NCBI GenBank assembly: GCA_016650175.1
Contig: JAENWG010000004.1
Span: 18,759 to 82,758, forward strand
Direction: 5' to 3'
DNA from: Peptostreptococcaceae bacterium
GTDB taxonomy: Bacteria > Bacillota > Clostridia > Peptostreptococcales > Anaerovoracaceae
Length of the DNA: 64,000 nt
Under the pieces are notes generated by a model. The model was not told the DNA's origin. It saw only the letters and a program-made list of their open reading frames with translations, and searched no databases. Every line of letters begins with the position of its first letter. Within the stretch, counting starts at the first letter, position 1. Positions 34,292 through 44,516 of this stretch are shown one piece after another. Both the position numbers and the translations under genes were made by a program.

Positions 34292-35638
34292 CTAATAGGT
34301 GTTGATTTCCTTGTCGCTGAATCTAGTGTATTTGTCCATCCAAACTAGTTCAACTTTACCAGTCGGACCATTTCTGTGCTTCGCTACTATTACATTGCAT
34401 AAACCTGTTTTAACAATCTGTTCACCGCTCTCTCTGCCCGCTAATTCTGCATAGTAATCATCCCTATACAAGAATATAACTATATCGGCATCTTGCTCAA
34501 TAGAGCCCGATTCTCTTAAATCAGATAACATAGGCGTATGATTTGGTCTTTGCTCAGGTGCTCTTGAAAGCTGTGATAGCAACATAACCGTACAATCTAG
34601 TTCCTTTGCTAGAAGTTTAATATTTCTAGAAAGTGCACTTATTTCCTGTTGTCTATTTTCTACGCGCCCTTTAGAACTCATAAGCTGTAAATAGTCTATG
34701 ATTACAAGGTCTAATCCTTTTTCTGCTTTCATTCTACGGCATTTGTTTTTAATTTCTAGTATACTTATTCCCGGCGAATCGTCTATTGATATTTTCATTG
34801 AAGCAAAAGCATCATTTGATTCTCCGATTCTGTCCCAATCATCATCTTCAATAAGACCTTTTTTAATTTTTTCCATATCTACTCTAGAATGCATAGCTAG
34901 CATTCTTTGACCGAGTTGCTCATTAGACATTTCTAGGCTAAATATCAAAACCGAACTACCTTTAAGTGCTGTTTGTTCAGCTACGTTTAATGCAAACGCT
35001 GTTTTTCCCATACCTGGTCTCGCAGCTACTATTACAAGGTCGGAAGGTTGAAGTCCCGATAACAAGTTGTCGAGATCAGCAAATCCTGTAGGTGTACCTG
35101 TAACTTCGCCTTCCATTTTTTGAGCTTCTTCTATTTTTGCTACATTTCTTTCTATAACTGTGCTTATACTCTCATAATTCTTATTCTGCCCATCTTGCGC
35201 TATTGAAAATATTCCTTTTTCTGCAAAATCTAGAATTTCATCTGTTTTTTCAGATGCATCATAAGCTTTTACTTCAATCGCATTAGCGGCTTCTATTAAT
35301 CTTCTAAGACCTGCTTTTTCTGCAACTATTCTTGCATAATCCCTTGCATTTGAAACAACTGGAACGCCTTCTGTAAGCATTGCTATATATGCTCGTCCAC
35401 CTACTAATTCAAGCACTTTCCTTTGTTTTAATTCATCGCAAACGGTTAATATATCAACTTTGCTGTTTTTATTGAAAAGAGATATTACAGATGTAAATAT
35501 TTCTTGATGTTCCTTTTTATAAAATTGTGTAGGGTTTATTATTTCAATAACTTCGCTAAGAGCTTCGTTACTTATTAGTAGTGCCCCTAATACAGATTTT
35601 TCCGCCTCTATATCATGTGGAGGTATTCTCTCTGCCAT
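34292..35638 (-). CDS. dnaB: Replicative DNA helicase DnaB
   Basis: Hexameric replication-fork helicase (called DnaC in Bacillus). The 448-residue protein has the N-terminal helical domain starting MAERIPPHDIEAEKSVLGALL and a RecA-type C-terminal domain with Walker A ARPGMGKTAF (about residues 206-215), Walker B LVIIDYLQLM and the conserved RESGSIEQDADIV. GGAGG precedes the ATG at 35638. It follows rplI by 16 bases, the widespread gdpP-rplI-dnaB arrangement. No intein is present. Confidence 0.97.
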   Translation of the reverse strand: MAERIPPHDIEAEKSVLGALLISNEALSEVIEIINPTQFYKKEHQEIFTSVISLFNKNSKVDILTVCDELKQRKVLELVGGRAYIAMLTEGVPVVSNARDYARIVAEKAGLRRLIEAANAIEVKAYDASEKTDEILDFAEKGIFSIAQDGQNKNYESISTVIERNVAKIEEAQKMEGEVTGTPTGFADLDNLLSGLQPSDLVIVAARPGMGKTAFALNVAEQTALKGSSVLIFSLEMSNEQLGQRMLAMHSRVDMEKIKKGLIEDDDWDRIGESNDAFASMKISIDDSPGISILEIKNKCRRMKAEKGLDLVIIDYLQLMSSKGRVENRQQEISALSRNIKLLAKELDCTVMLLSQLSRAPEQRPNHTPMLSDLRESGSIEQDADIVIFLYRDDYYAELAGRESGEQIVKTGLCNVIVAKHRNGPTGKVELVWMDKYTRFSDKEINTY

Positions 35639-35654
35639 TATTTTTCCTCCCAGC

Positions 35655-36101
35655 TTAATCAGCGATTACTTCAACCTTAACTGTAGCAACAACTTCAGGA
35701 TATATTTTAATATCTACTTCAAACACTCCTATTTGCTTTATTGGCGTTTTTAATAAAATTTTCTTTTTATCTACGTCGACTGATTCCTGTTCTTTTAAAG
35801 CCTTTGCAATGTCCATAGTAGTTATTGAGCCAAACAATTTACCGTTATCTCCGGTCTTTGTTTTAATAATTACTGATTTTTCTTTTAATTCTATAGCTTT
35901 ATTAACAGCTTTTTCCTTTTCCTTATCTTGCTTCTCTTTTAATACTTTTTTTTGTTTTTCTACTGATCTTACGTTTTTATCAGTAGCCATAATCGCAAGT
36001 CCTTTAGGAATTAACATATTTCTTGCATAACCGTCGCTTACCTTCATTACATCGCCAGCTTTACCGGTACCTTTAACATCCTGTTTTAATATTACTAACA
36101 T
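35655..36101 (-). CDS. rplI: 50S ribosomal protein L9
   Basis: Ribosomal protein of 148 residues with the standard two-domain form: the N-terminal rRNA-binding motif GKAGDVMKVSDGYARNMLIPKG (in overlapping stretches, about residues 13-34), a long connecting helix rich in Lys and Glu (about 40-75), and the C-terminal domain (about 76-148). It is four bases downstream of gdpP. Confidence 0.97.
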   Translation of the reverse strand: MLVILKQDVKGTGKAGDVMKVSDGYARNMLIPKGLAIMATDKNVRSVEKQKKVLKEKQDKEKEKAVNKAIELKEKSVIIKTKTGDNGKLFGSITTMDIAKALKEQESVDVDKKKILLKTPIKQIGVFEVDIKIYPEVVATVKVEVIAD

Positions 36102-36105
36102 ATTA

Positions 36106-37875
36106 TTACTCCTTGTTGTACGTTTTATCTAAATATTTAGGTAACATTTCCTTTAGTTTTTCGCTCACTTCTAGTGGTGTTAAATCCACCTGAGCTCCTG
36201 CTGCTGTCAAATGTCCCCCGCCGTTAAATTCTTCCATTATTATTTGAACATTTATTTCTCCTAGTGATCTCGCGCTAATTACTGTTACGTTCCTATCGTT
36301 TTTACCCATTACAAACGAGGCTTTTATTCCTTTAACTGTAAGGAGCTGATCCGCCACTTGTGAATTTATTATTTGTGCTTCTGTAGAATATCCTTCGGAT
36401 ATAGCAAGTGCTATTCCTTGTTCTAAATATTCTGCATTTGCTATCGCTTCTGCTCGAGCTTGAAAAGTCGTGGCTTCTATTTGGAAAAACCTCTTTACTT
36501 CTGCAGTATCTGCTCCTGCTCTTCTAAGCCAAGCTGCTGCCTCAAAGGTTCTAACGCCTGTTTTCGTGGCAAAGCTATTAGTATCAACTGTAATTCCAGC
36601 TAATAAAGCTTCCGCTTCAAATTTACTTACATTTTTTTTATCAATTGAATACTGTATCATTTCAGTAACTAGTTCGCTTGCTGATGATGCATAAGACTCA
36701 ATATATGCTAACGTAGTATCTTCTATTGCGTCTTCCGCCATTCTATGATGATCAATAATTGCAATTTTATTAGTACACTTAAGCAATTCTTCACACTCGA
36801 CCAAGTTTGGCCTGTGAGTGTCTACAATTATTACAAGTGTATCTTCGTCGCACAGCTCTATCGCTCTAGCTCTGCTTATTATTGCATATTTACCTATTTC
36901 TTTAGCTTGATTATATATACGCTGTAGTGCTTCGTTAAATTCTTCTATTACAATATATGCATCCTTTTCGCACGATTCACACATCATAGTTGCTCCGATG
37001 GATGCTCCAAAACAATCCAAGTCTGGCCATTTATGGCCCATAATAAGAACTTTAGAAGACTCTTTTATCAGTTGTTTTAACACGTGCCCTATTATTCTAG
37101 ACTTACCTTTATTACTTTTTTCTACGGTTTGAAGTTTTCCTCCGTAGTAATGCATACGGTTACCGTTTTTTACTACAGCTTGGTCTCCGCCTCTACCCAA
37201 GGCAAGATCTACTGCTGCCTGCGCATATTCTTCTGTTTGTGCAGGAGAATCTCCAGATATACCCATGCCAATACTCAGGCTTACCGGAAAATCAACCATA
37301 GACTCAATTTTTCTAACTTCATCTAATATTTCGAATTTGCTTTCAATAATGTTATCAGCATTTTCTCTATAGATGAACATTATATATTCATCTTCAGTAA
37401 CTCTACTAACTGATGCTTTATAATTTGATGCCCAATTTCTTATTACTTTATCTACTTGTGTAGGAACCATCATTTTGTTCTCACCTTTAGTACTGGCAAT
37501 TAACTCATCATAATTATCAATATGTATTAGTAGCATTGCTAGCTTTTTATTTTTATAACTTGCTTTATATTTTTCTCTCTTTGTTACATCTAAAAAATAT
37601 ACGAAAAGTAAGCTGTTCTCATCAATTTTTGAGAGCATACTAAAAGTTTTGCCATTTCTTTCTATTGTTTTTTCTTTTTCCTCTTTGCTACTATTTATAA
37701 GTTCTGAAGGTTTTACTCCAGTTAGCGCAAATAAATTTGCGCCTATGATTCCATCGTATGCAAACACGATATTCATCTTCTGGTTGGCGTCTTTTACGTT
37801 TCCTTCTTCATCTATAACACAACATGGCAAAGGTATATTTATTAACAAGTTTTTGATATTGCAATTTTCGTCCAT
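36106..37875 (-). CDS. gdpP: Cyclic-di-AMP phosphodiesterase GdpP, lacking membrane helices
   Basis: DHH/DHHA1 phosphodiesterase that hydrolyses c-di-AMP. The 589-residue protein has a PAS-like domain (about residues 8-85), a degenerate GGDEF domain (about 110-235, with EDEY in place of the catalytic motif) and a DHH-DHHA1 module (about 265-585: GHKWPDLDCFG, VDTHRP, IDHHR, GGGHLTAAGAQ). Typical GdpP proteins begin with two membrane helices; this one does not. GAGGAAT precedes the ATG, and an in-frame stop, that of parB, lies nine codons upstream, so the short form is real at this locus. It is presumably cytoplasmic. Confidence 0.93.
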   Translation of the reverse strand: MDENCNIKNLLINIPLPCCVIDEEGNVKDANQKMNIVFAYDGIIGANLFALTGVKPSELINSSKEEKEKTIERNGKTFSMLSKIDENSLLFVYFLDVTKREKYKASYKNKKLAMLLIHIDNYDELIASTKGENKMMVPTQVDKVIRNWASNYKASVSRVTEDEYIMFIYRENADNIIESKFEILDEVRKIESMVDFPVSLSIGMGISGDSPAQTEEYAQAAVDLALGRGGDQAVVKNGNRMHYYGGKLQTVEKSNKGKSRIIGHVLKQLIKESSKVLIMGHKWPDLDCFGASIGATMMCESCEKDAYIVIEEFNEALQRIYNQAKEIGKYAIISRARAIELCDEDTLVIIVDTHRPNLVECEELLKCTNKIAIIDHHRMAEDAIEDTTLAYIESYASSASELVTEMIQYSIDKKNVSKFEAEALLAGITVDTNSFATKTGVRTFEAAAWLRRAGADTAEVKRFFQIEATTFQARAEAIANAEYLEQGIALAISEGYSTEAQIINSQVADQLLTVKGIKASFVMGKNDRNVTVISARSLGEINVQIIMEEFNGGGHLTAAGAQVDLTPLEVSEKLKEMLPKYLDKTYNKE

Positions 37876-37893
37876 TATATTCCTCAGTTCTGT

Positions 37894-38775
37894 TTAGTCT
37901 CTAATGCTTCTCAATAAGTCTATTAATCTATTCAATTCCTCTATACTATAATATTGCAATTCTATCTTTCCTGATTTCCCATTATCGTTTATAAGAACCT
38001 TTGTTCCTAATTTAACTTTTAATTCGTCTTCGACAGATAGAATTTCGCTTGACTTTACTTTATCCTTTTTTACGTTCGTTATATTTTTTTTATTAGCTAG
38101 TATTTTTTCGGTTTCTCTAACAGAAAGACCTTTTTTTATAATCCTATCGCAAAGTTCTAATTGCAAATCCTCGTCTGTAAGTCCTGCTATTGATCTGCCG
38201 TGGGCTGCTGAAATCTCATTAGATGCAATATGGTTTTGAATTTTATCAGGAAGTTTAAGTAAACGAAGCGAATTTGCTATATATGGTCTACTTTTTCCTA
38301 CACTATCAGATACTTGTTCTTGAGTAAGATTGTACTTCTTGAGCATCTTTTTCAAACCTAGCGCTTCTTCTATAGGATTTAAATCTTCTCGTTGCATGTT
38401 TTCTATTATAGCTACTAGCATGTTTTGTTTATCATCAAAATCCCTTACTATGCAAGGTACTTTCTTAAGGCCAGCTTTTCTAGAGGCTCTCCATCTTCTT
38501 TCACCGGCTACTATTTCATAACCTTTTTGTGTATTTCTTAATACAAGAGGTTGAATTACTCCATTATCTTTAATTGATGATGCAAGCTCATCTAACTTTT
38601 TTTCATCAAAATGCAATCTAGGTTGTGTAGCATTAGCTCTAATGTCATTAATATCTATATAAAGAACTCTGTCTTCATAGTCTTCTTTGTCATTGGTTTC
38701 GTTGTCAACAATAGAAGCCGTATCTGCAAATAGGGCATCAAGGCCTCTTCCTAATCCACTTTTTTTAGCAGCCAT
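37894..38775 (-). CDS. parB: Chromosome-partitioning protein ParB/Spo0J
   Basis: CTP-dependent DNA clamp that loads at parS. The 293-residue protein has the N-terminal ParB/CTPase domain with GERRWRA (about residues 92-98), the helix-turn-helix TQEQVSDSVGKSRPYIANSLRLL (overlapping stretches, about 152-174) and a C-terminal dimerisation domain. Its ATG overlaps the parA stop codon by one base. The cognate parS pair lies just before parA. Confidence 0.96.
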   Translation of the reverse strand: MAAKKSGLGRGLDALFADTASIVDNETNDKEDYEDRVLYIDINDIRANATQPRLHFDEKKLDELASSIKDNGVIQPLVLRNTQKGYEIVAGERRWRASRKAGLKKVPCIVRDFDDKQNMLVAIIENMQREDLNPIEEALGLKKMLKKYNLTQEQVSDSVGKSRPYIANSLRLLKLPDKIQNHIASNEISAAHGRSIAGLTDEDLQLELCDRIIKKGLSVRETEKILANKKNITNVKKDKVKSSEILSVEDELKVKLGTKVLINDNGKSGKIELQYYSIEELNRLIDLLRSIRD

Positions 38776-39551
38776 TATATTTTATTATCCTCCGATTCAA
38801 GAAATTCATTAGCAAACTCCATATATGCTTGTGCGCCTTTCGATTTAGGATCATACTCAGTAATTGGCATACCATAACTTGGTGCTTCTGCCAATCTAAC
38901 ATTTCTTGGTATTACTCTTGTATATACCTTATTTCCGAAATGTTTTTTAACTTCTTGTACTACCTGTATTGAAAGATTTGTTCTTCCGTCAAACATACTT
39001 AAAATTACACCCTCTATTTCAAGATCTTTGTTTAATTTCTTTTTCACAATGTCTATAGTGCTTAATAACTGACTAACACCTTCAAGAGCATAGAATTCAC
39101 ACTGTATTGGTATTAATACGCTATCTACTGCAGCAAGAGAGTTAATTGTAAGCAATCCTAACGAAGGCGGACAGTCTATGAAAATATAGTCATAGTTGTC
39201 TCTGACTTTTTCTAACGCTTTCTTCAGTCTCTTTTCCCTGCCTTCTATATTTACAAGCTCTATTTCTGCTCCAGCCAAGTCAACGCTAGCAGGTATTATG
39301 TCTAAATTCTTTACCGAAGTCTTCATAATCGTTTTGTTAGTATCATATTCATCTCGTATTAAGAGTTCATAGGTCGTGTTTTCTAAGTTCTTCTTTGCTA
39401 TACCTAATCCACTTGTAGTGTTTCCTTGTGGGTCGATGTCAACTACAAGTATCTTCTTGCCTTTTAATGCTAAACAAGCGCTCAAGTTTATGTTTGTAGT
39501 AGTTTTTCCTACTCCACCCTTTTGATTGAATATTGCTATTATTTTGCCCAT
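38775..39551 (-). CDS. parA: Chromosome-partitioning ATPase ParA/Soj
   Basis: Walker-type ATPase working with ParB in origin segregation, and in Bacillus also regulating DnaA. The protein is 258 residues. The deviant Walker A motif FNQKGGVGKTTTNINL is at about residues 7-22, and DIDPQGN and FIDCPPSLGL are further switch motifs. An AGGGAGGAATT-type site precedes the ATG. The parS pair is immediately upstream. Confidence 0.97.
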   Translation of the reverse strand: MGKIIAIFNQKGGVGKTTTNINLSACLALKGKKILVVDIDPQGNTTSGLGIAKKNLENTTYELLIRDEYDTNKTIMKTSVKNLDIIPASVDLAGAEIELVNIEGREKRLKKALEKVRDNYDYIFIDCPPSLGLLTINSLAAVDSVLIPIQCEFYALEGVSQLLSTIDIVKKKLNKDLEIEGVILSMFDGRTNLSIQVVQEVKKHFGNKVYTRVIPRNVRLAEAPSYGMPITEYDPKSKGAQAYMEFANEFLESEDNKI

Positions 39552-39626
39552 CAGACTGCAATTCCTCCCTATTTATAATACGTATTATTATATACTATTC
39601 TACTATATTATTCTATCTGTTTTTTG

Positions 39627-39642
39627 TGTTTCACGTGAAACA
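39627..39642. other. parS: parS site 1
   Basis: TGTTTCACGTGAAACA is a perfect match to the bacterial parS palindrome bound by ParB. It lies in the 135-base gap between parA and rsmG, about 6.6 kb from dnaA. Confidence 0.97.
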
Positions 39643-39665
39643 TATGGTAAAACGCGCTCACACGA

Positions 39666-39681
39666 TGTTTCACGTGAAACA
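39666..39681. other. parS: parS site 2
   Basis: Second perfect TGTTTCACGTGAAACA, 39 bases from site 1 centre to centre; its palindrome extends to 20 bp (GATG...CATC). It ends five bases before the rsmG stop codon. Confidence 0.97.
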
Positions 39682-39686
39682 TCTGC

Positions 39687-40412
39687 CTATTTAATCGGTT
39701 CTTTTGCTGGTTTTCCTTCTCTTCTAGGATATTCTATTGGAGTTTTTTTTATCTTTTTTGTTATAACTAGCTTATGATTATCTATGTTTTTATACTTGCT
39801 ATAACCTTCATTAACCACTTCAACTACTTCTCCACCCAGTGTTCTAACTGATTTTTCCGCTTCTACCATTTCATCTTCTATGTTTTTTCCTTTATAGGCA
39901 ATAAAGTTTCCTCCGACTTTCACTAACGGTAAACAGTATTCCATCAGTACATTCATGGTTGCTACAGCTTTAGCAACGCAAAGATCATATTTTTCTCTAT
40001 GGGTTTTGCTCTTCCCAAGCGTTTCGGCTCTTCCATGTATCGTTCTCACGTTTTTGATTGAAAGTTTATCGCAAAGTTCATCAATTATTTTTAGTTTTTT
40101 ATTTAGAGAGTCTACTAGTACAAACTCCTTTTCAGGAAAAGCAATAGCTAACGGCACTCCCGGAAAACCTGCACCCGTTCCTATGTCTACAATTTTCTTA
40201 CTATTGATAAATTCTTTTCTTTTTATTAGCAAAAGGGCATCAATTAACTGTTTTTCAATAAATTCTTCTTCTTCTCTTATCGCCGTTAAATTAATGCTTT
40301 GGTTTTTCAACAGAATTTCTTCCATATATAAAATCATTTTTCCCGCAGCTTCATCTTTTATTTCTATATCATTCTTTTTTAATTCTTCCAATAGTTTTTC
40401 TTTATTTCCCAT
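39687..40412 (-). CDS. rsmG: 16S rRNA (guanine527-N7) methyltransferase
   Basis: Also known as GidB; methylates G527 of 16S rRNA, where loss gives low-level streptomycin resistance. The protein is 241 residues with SAM motif [16 protein letters not shown] (about residues 70-85) and [11 protein letters not shown] in the N-terminal part. It overlaps mnmG by 11 bases, the usual mnmE-mnmG-rsmG order. Confidence 0.96.
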   Translation of the reverse strand: MGNKEKLLEELKKNDIEIKDEAAGKMILYMEEILLKNQSINLTAIREEEEFIEKQLIDALLLIKRKEFINSKKIVDIGTGAGFPGVPLAIAFPEKEFVLVDSLNKKLKIIDELCDKLSIKNVRTIHGRAETLGKSKTHREKYDLCVAKAVATMNVLMEYCLPLVKVGGNFIAYKGKNIEDEMVEAEKSVRTLGGEVVEVVNEGYSKYKNIDNHKLVITKKIKKTPIEYPRREGKPAKEPIK

Positions 40413-42306
40413 TTCTTTTTTCCTTTTCCAGATATACCATAAGAACGCTTATATCCGCTGGTGAAACCCCTGATATTCTAGTGGCCTGTCCAATGGTTAT
40501 TGGCTTTACTTTATTTAGTTTCTGAGTTGCTTCTATTCTAAGACCACTGATATTGCTATAGTCTAAGGTTTCATCCAGCTTTCTCTTTTCCATTTTCTTT
40601 TGCTTCGTTACTTGCTGTAACTGCTTATTAATATATCCTTCATACTTTATTTGGACTATTATTTGAGTAATTTCATGATAAGCCAAATTTGGTCTTTCCT
40701 CTTGATCTATTTCTTTTATGCTTTCATATGTCATCTCCGGCCTTCTCAGAAGTTCGCTCAAACTTATTTTATTATTAAGTGCTGTGCTTCCTCTTTCAAT
40801 TAGAAATTCATTGACTTTAGAAGGCATTATATATGTATTATCAAGTCTTTCTCTTTCTTTTCTTATTCTTTCTTTCTTTTCTAAGAACTTATTATATCTT
40901 TCTTCTGATACGCTACCATATTGATAACCTATTTCTGTAAGCCTTGTATCAGCATTGTCCTGTCTTAAAAGCAACCTGTATTCTGCTCTTGACGTCATAA
41001 TTCTATACGGTTCATTAGTCCCTTTAGTTACTAAGTCATCTATAAGTACACCTATATATGCATCACTTCTTCCAAGCACTAGTGGTTCTTTGTCTCTTAT
41101 CTTTCTTACTGCATTTATTCCAGCTATTAATCCTTGTGCTGCAGCTTCTTCGTACCCAGAACTACCGTTAAATTGTCCTGCGCAGAAAAGGTTTTTTATA
41201 GCTTTGCTCTCTAAGCTAACCTTAAGTTCCAACGGATCAATACAATCATATTCTATTGCATATGCTGGTCTTACGATTTCTATATCTTCTAGTCCAGGGA
41301 TTGTCTTATAAAAGCTTTCCTGTACGTCTTCTGGCAAACTCGAAGACATTCCTTGAATATATACTTCATCAGTGTCTAATCCTTCAGGTTCTACAAACAG
41401 TTGATGTCTGTCCTTATCCTTGAATCTGTCTATCTTATCTTCTATTGAAGGACAGTATCTAGGACCTACTCCTTCTATGTTCCCTGAAAACAGTGCAGAT
41501 TTGTTGATGTTTTTTCTTATTACGTTATGTGTATTCTCGTTAGTGTATGATAACCAGCAAGGTACCTGCTCCTTTTCAAGCGTTTCATTTTGAAAAGAAA
41601 ACGGAACAATTTTTTCATCCCCATCTTGCCTTAACATTTTATCGTAATTTAATGACTTAGAAAGAGCTCTACAAGGAGTACCTGTTTTAAATCTTCTAAG
41701 TGGTAATCCACATTTCTTGAGGCTATCTGCTAGCTTTATACTAGGAGTAAGACCGTTAGGTCCGCCATCATAAAAACTATTGCCAATAAATATTCTTCCG
41801 CCTAAAAATGTTCCCGTGGATAATATTACAGCCTTTGCTGTAAAATATGTATCTGTTCTAGTTACTACTCCTACTACAGCATCTTCTTCAATTATTAAAT
41901 CCACTACTTCTGCTTGCTTTAAGGATACAAGTGACTCATTTTCTATAACTTTTTTCATCTCAATGTGATACTGTTGTTTATCAGATTGGACACGTAGAGA
42001 ATGTACCGCTGGTCCTTTCGAAAGGTTAAGCATTTTGCTTTGAATAAACGTTTTATCTGTGTTTATTGCCATTTCTCCGCCTAAAGCATCTATTTCTCTT
42101 ACCAAATGTCCTTTACCTGTTCCTCCAATTGAAGGATTACAGGGCATCATAGCAACAGCTTCTAAATTAATAGAAAAAAGTAATGTCTTCATTCCCATTC
42201 TTCCTGCTATTAATCCGGCTTCACATCCGGCATGGCCGGCTCCGACTACAATTATGTCATAGTCTCCCATATGTATTTTTGTTTTTTTACATTCTTCTAT
42301 TCTCAT
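40402..42306 (-). CDS. mnmG: tRNA cmnm5U34 synthesis protein MnmG (GidA)
   Basis: FAD enzyme that with MnmE modifies wobble uridine 34 of several tRNAs. The 634-residue form uses the ATG at 42306, one base after the mnmE stop; a second ATG at 42270 ([10 protein letters not shown]) is closer to the usual family start. Neither has a clear ribosome binding site, so coupling to mnmE is likely. FAD motif GAGHAGCEA is near residues 22-30, with PCNPSIGG and the C-terminal helical MnmE-binding domain (ending [17 protein letters not shown]) present. Confidence 0.96.
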   Translation of the reverse strand: MRIEECKKTKIHMGDYDIIVVGAGHAGCEAGLIAGRMGMKTLLFSINLEAVAMMPCNPSIGGTGKGHLVREIDALGGEMAINTDKTFIQSKMLNLSKGPAVHSLRVQSDKQQYHIEMKKVIENESLVSLKQAEVVDLIIEEDAVVGVVTRTDTYFTAKAVILSTGTFLGGRIFIGNSFYDGGPNGLTPSIKLADSLKKCGLPLRRFKTGTPCRALSKSLNYDKMLRQDGDEKIVPFSFQNETLEKEQVPCWLSYTNENTHNVIRKNINKSALFSGNIEGVGPRYCPSIEDKIDRFKDKDRHQLFVEPEGLDTDEVYIQGMSSSLPEDVQESFYKTIPGLEDIEIVRPAYAIEYDCIDPLELKVSLESKAIKNLFCAGQFNGSSGYEEAAAQGLIAGINAVRKIRDKEPLVLGRSDAYIGVLIDDLVTKGTNEPYRIMTSRAEYRLLLRQDNADTRLTEIGYQYGSVSEERYNKFLEKKERIRKERERLDNTYIMPSKVNEFLIERGSTALNNKISLSELLRRPEMTYESIKEIDQEERPNLAYHEITQIIVQIKYEGYINKQLQQVTKQKKMEKRKLDETLDYSNISGLRIEATQKLNKVKPITIGQATRISGVSPADISVLMVYLEKEKRNGK

Positions 42307-42307
42307 A

Positions 42308-43681
42308 TTATTTACCCAGGCAAAATGTCGAAAAAACTCTATCTATGATATCGTCTTCTATTGTTTCGCCAAGTATCTCTCCTAACAATTTATATGCGTT
42401 ATTTATATCTATTTCTACTATCTCCAGTGCCTCATTTTTCTTTATCAATTCTGTTCCATCGTCAATAGACAATTTGGCTTTAATTAGAAGGTCTTTGTGC
42501 CTGGAATTGTTAACTGTATGGCTTTCTTGCTGCTTTATTTTACCACCTAAAAACATCTCTTCTATCGCTTTTTTTACATCTTTAAGCCCTGACATATCTT
42601 TCATAGATGTTCTAATTATTTTAGCCTCTGGTATCATATTTTTTACATGTTTTTCTTCTAATTTTAACTCGAGATCTATTTTATTAATTACTATTAAAAC
42701 TTTTCTGTCATTAATTTTTTCTATAATATTAACATCTTCTTCATCCAACATTCTACTGCTATCTAGAACCAAAATGCCCAAGTCCGCATTATTGAATTTT
42801 TCTTTTGATCTCTCAATGCCGTGCTTTTCAATTTCATTTTCAGATTTTCTTATTCCTGCTGTATCTGTCAGTATTATAGGTATTCCGCCTATATTTACGC
42901 TTTCTTCTATCGTATCTCTCGTTGTTCCTGGTACTGATGTAACAATTACTCTATTTTCTCCAAGTATAGAATTCATTAATGATGATTTTCCTACGTTAGG
43001 TTTCCCTACTATAGCAACTCTTATACCCTCATTAAAGATTCTTCCTATTTCTGCCGAATCAATCAATTCCTTAATTTCTATATTAACTTCTTTTAACTTT
43101 TTTTCGATTTCCTTATACAATACTTGTTCTATATCCTCGTCTGGATAATCAATGTTTACCGTTATTTGAGCTAAAACATTTAGAAGTTCTTCTCTTATTT
43201 CTGCAACTACAGAACTAAAACCTCCTTGTAAATGGTTAATTGCCACATTAAAACCCTTATCAGTTTTCGCTTTAATTAAATCTATTACAGCTTCAGCCTG
43301 TGACAAATCTAACCTTCCATTTAAAAAGGCCCTCTTTGTGAATTCACCGGGTTCTGCTAATCTAGCTCCACTATTTAACACTAAATCAAGTATTCTTTTC
43401 TGAGATATGATGCTACCATGACAGTTTATTTCAACCACATCTTCACATGTATACGTATTGGGGGCTTTCATATATACAGATAAAACTTCATCAATAGTTT
43501 CCATATTTTCAGGATTTACTATATTCCCGTAATACATATGTCTATCAATAAATTCATTTTTACTGTTTTCTCTAACGAATATTTTATTTAATATATCAAA
43601 AGATTCTTGCCCGCTTATTCTTACTATACCTATTCCACCTTCGCCTAATGCGGTTGAAATAGCCGCTATAGTATCTTCCAT
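42308..43681 (-). CDS. mnmE: tRNA modification GTPase MnmE
   Basis: Partner of MnmG; a potassium-activated GTPase that also binds a formyl-folate C1 donor. The protein is 457 residues. The N-terminal folate domain covers about 1-120, and the G domain (about 215-375) shows [23 protein letters not shown] and NKID. The C-terminal FCLGK supplies the conserved Cys. AGGAG precedes the ATG. A terminator directly upstream (43703-43728) implies either partial read-through from jag or a promoter hidden in the short gap. Confidence 0.97.
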   Translation of the reverse strand: MEDTIAAISTALGEGGIGIVRISGQESFDILNKIFVRENSKNEFIDRHMYYGNIVNPENMETIDEVLSVYMKAPNTYTCEDVVEINCHGSIISQKRILDLVLNSGARLAEPGEFTKRAFLNGRLDLSQAEAVIDLIKAKTDKGFNVAINHLQGGFSSVVAEIREELLNVLAQITVNIDYPDEDIEQVLYKEIEKKLKEVNIEIKELIDSAEIGRIFNEGIRVAIVGKPNVGKSSLMNSILGENRVIVTSVPGTTRDTIEESVNIGGIPIILTDTAGIRKSENEIEKHGIERSKEKFNNADLGILVLDSSRMLDEEDVNIIEKINDRKVLIVINKIDLELKLEEKHVKNMIPEAKIIRTSMKDMSGLKDVKKAIEEMFLGGKIKQQESHTVNNSRHKDLLIKAKLSIDDGTELIKKNEALEIVEIDINNAYKLLGEILGETIEDDIIDRVFSTFCLGK

Positions 43682-43702
43682 GTTTTTCTCCTAAATTAAA
43701 TT

Positions 43703-43728
43703 AAAAAGACCCTTATTAGGGTCTTTTT
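43703..43728 (-). terminator. Terminator between jag and mnmE
   Basis: AAAAAGACCC and GGGTCTTTTT form a 10-bp perfect stem with a TTATTA-type loop, symmetrical and T-tailed on either strand. It begins one base after the jag stop codon. Confidence 0.9.
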
Positions 43729-43729
43729 A

Positions 43730-44479
43730 TTATTTCAATTCGATAACAACTCTTCTGTAAGGATCTTGTCCTTCACTTCGTGTAATTACATTTGAATTAC
43801 TTTGAAGTGTTGAATGGATAATTTTCCTCTCATATGGGTTCATAGGCTCCAGCTTAACGCTTTTTTTCGTTCTTACTACTTTATCAGCTAGTCTGTTAGC
43901 TAAACCAATTAAAGTTTTTTCTCTTTTAGAACGATAGTTTTCAGCATCTAATATTACCCTTGTGTATTCATCCTTGTTTTTATTTATTGCCAAACTAGTT
44001 AAGTACTGTATAGAATCTAATGTTTGACCTCTTTTGCCAATAATTGTTCCTGTGTCTTTACCATCTATATCTATGTGAACTAAATTTTCTCCGACCCTAA
44101 CAGCAAAAGTAAACTCTAATCCCATATTCTCTGTTACATTCTTTAAAAATTCTTTAGCTGGATGTTCTTCAACAACTTCTAAACATAAATATTCTTCAGA
44201 AATGCTTTCTATATGTTCCGGTACAACTTCAGGTTCTTCTTTCTTTGTTACCTTTTCAATTACTTTTTCAGTAATTGTTTCTTTTTTTATGGTGCTTTCT
44301 TTTTCTTCTTTTTTCTTCATCACTCTTACTTTGGCTAGCTTAGAACCTATACCAAAGAAGCCTTTACTTGGTTCTTCTAATATTGTAATATCTACTTCGT
44401 CAATGGTTAAGGCTAAGTCTTTTATCGCTAACTCAACTGCGGTATCAACATCGCTTCCCCATTTTTCTGAATATTCCAT
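43730..44479 (-). CDS. jag: RNA-binding protein Jag/KhpB
   Basis: The 249-residue protein has an N-terminal Jag_N domain (about residues 3-52, GFFGIGSKLAKVRV), a charged Lys/Glu linker, a KH domain (about 95-175, GKRGQTLDSIQYLT) and an R3H domain (about 180-249, MNPYERKIIHSTLQ). KhpB forms a complex with KhpA and binds many RNAs in Gram-positive bacteria. It is co-transcribed behind yidC, the usual spoIIIJ-jag order. Confidence 0.94.
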   Translation of the reverse strand: MEYSEKWGSDVDTAVELAIKDLALTIDEVDITILEEPSKGFFGIGSKLAKVRVMKKKEEKESTIKKETITEKVIEKVTKKEEPEVVPEHIESISEEYLCLEVVEEHPAKEFLKNVTENMGLEFTFAVRVGENLVHIDIDGKDTGTIIGKRGQTLDSIQYLTSLAINKNKDEYTRVILDAENYRSKREKTLIGLANRLADKVVRTKKSVKLEPMNPYERKIIHSTLQSNSNVITRSEGQDPYRRVVIELK

Positions 44480-44516
44480 ACTTCTTTTCCTCCATTAGTA
44501 AATAATGAAAAAGAAA

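Noticed and set aside
42183..43148. A 321-codon open frame on the plus strand opposite mnmE
   Set aside because: Shadow of the conserved mnmE gene; low-complexity Ser/Ile/Leu/Phe composition typical of antisense frames in AT-rich genes, and no ribosome binding site.
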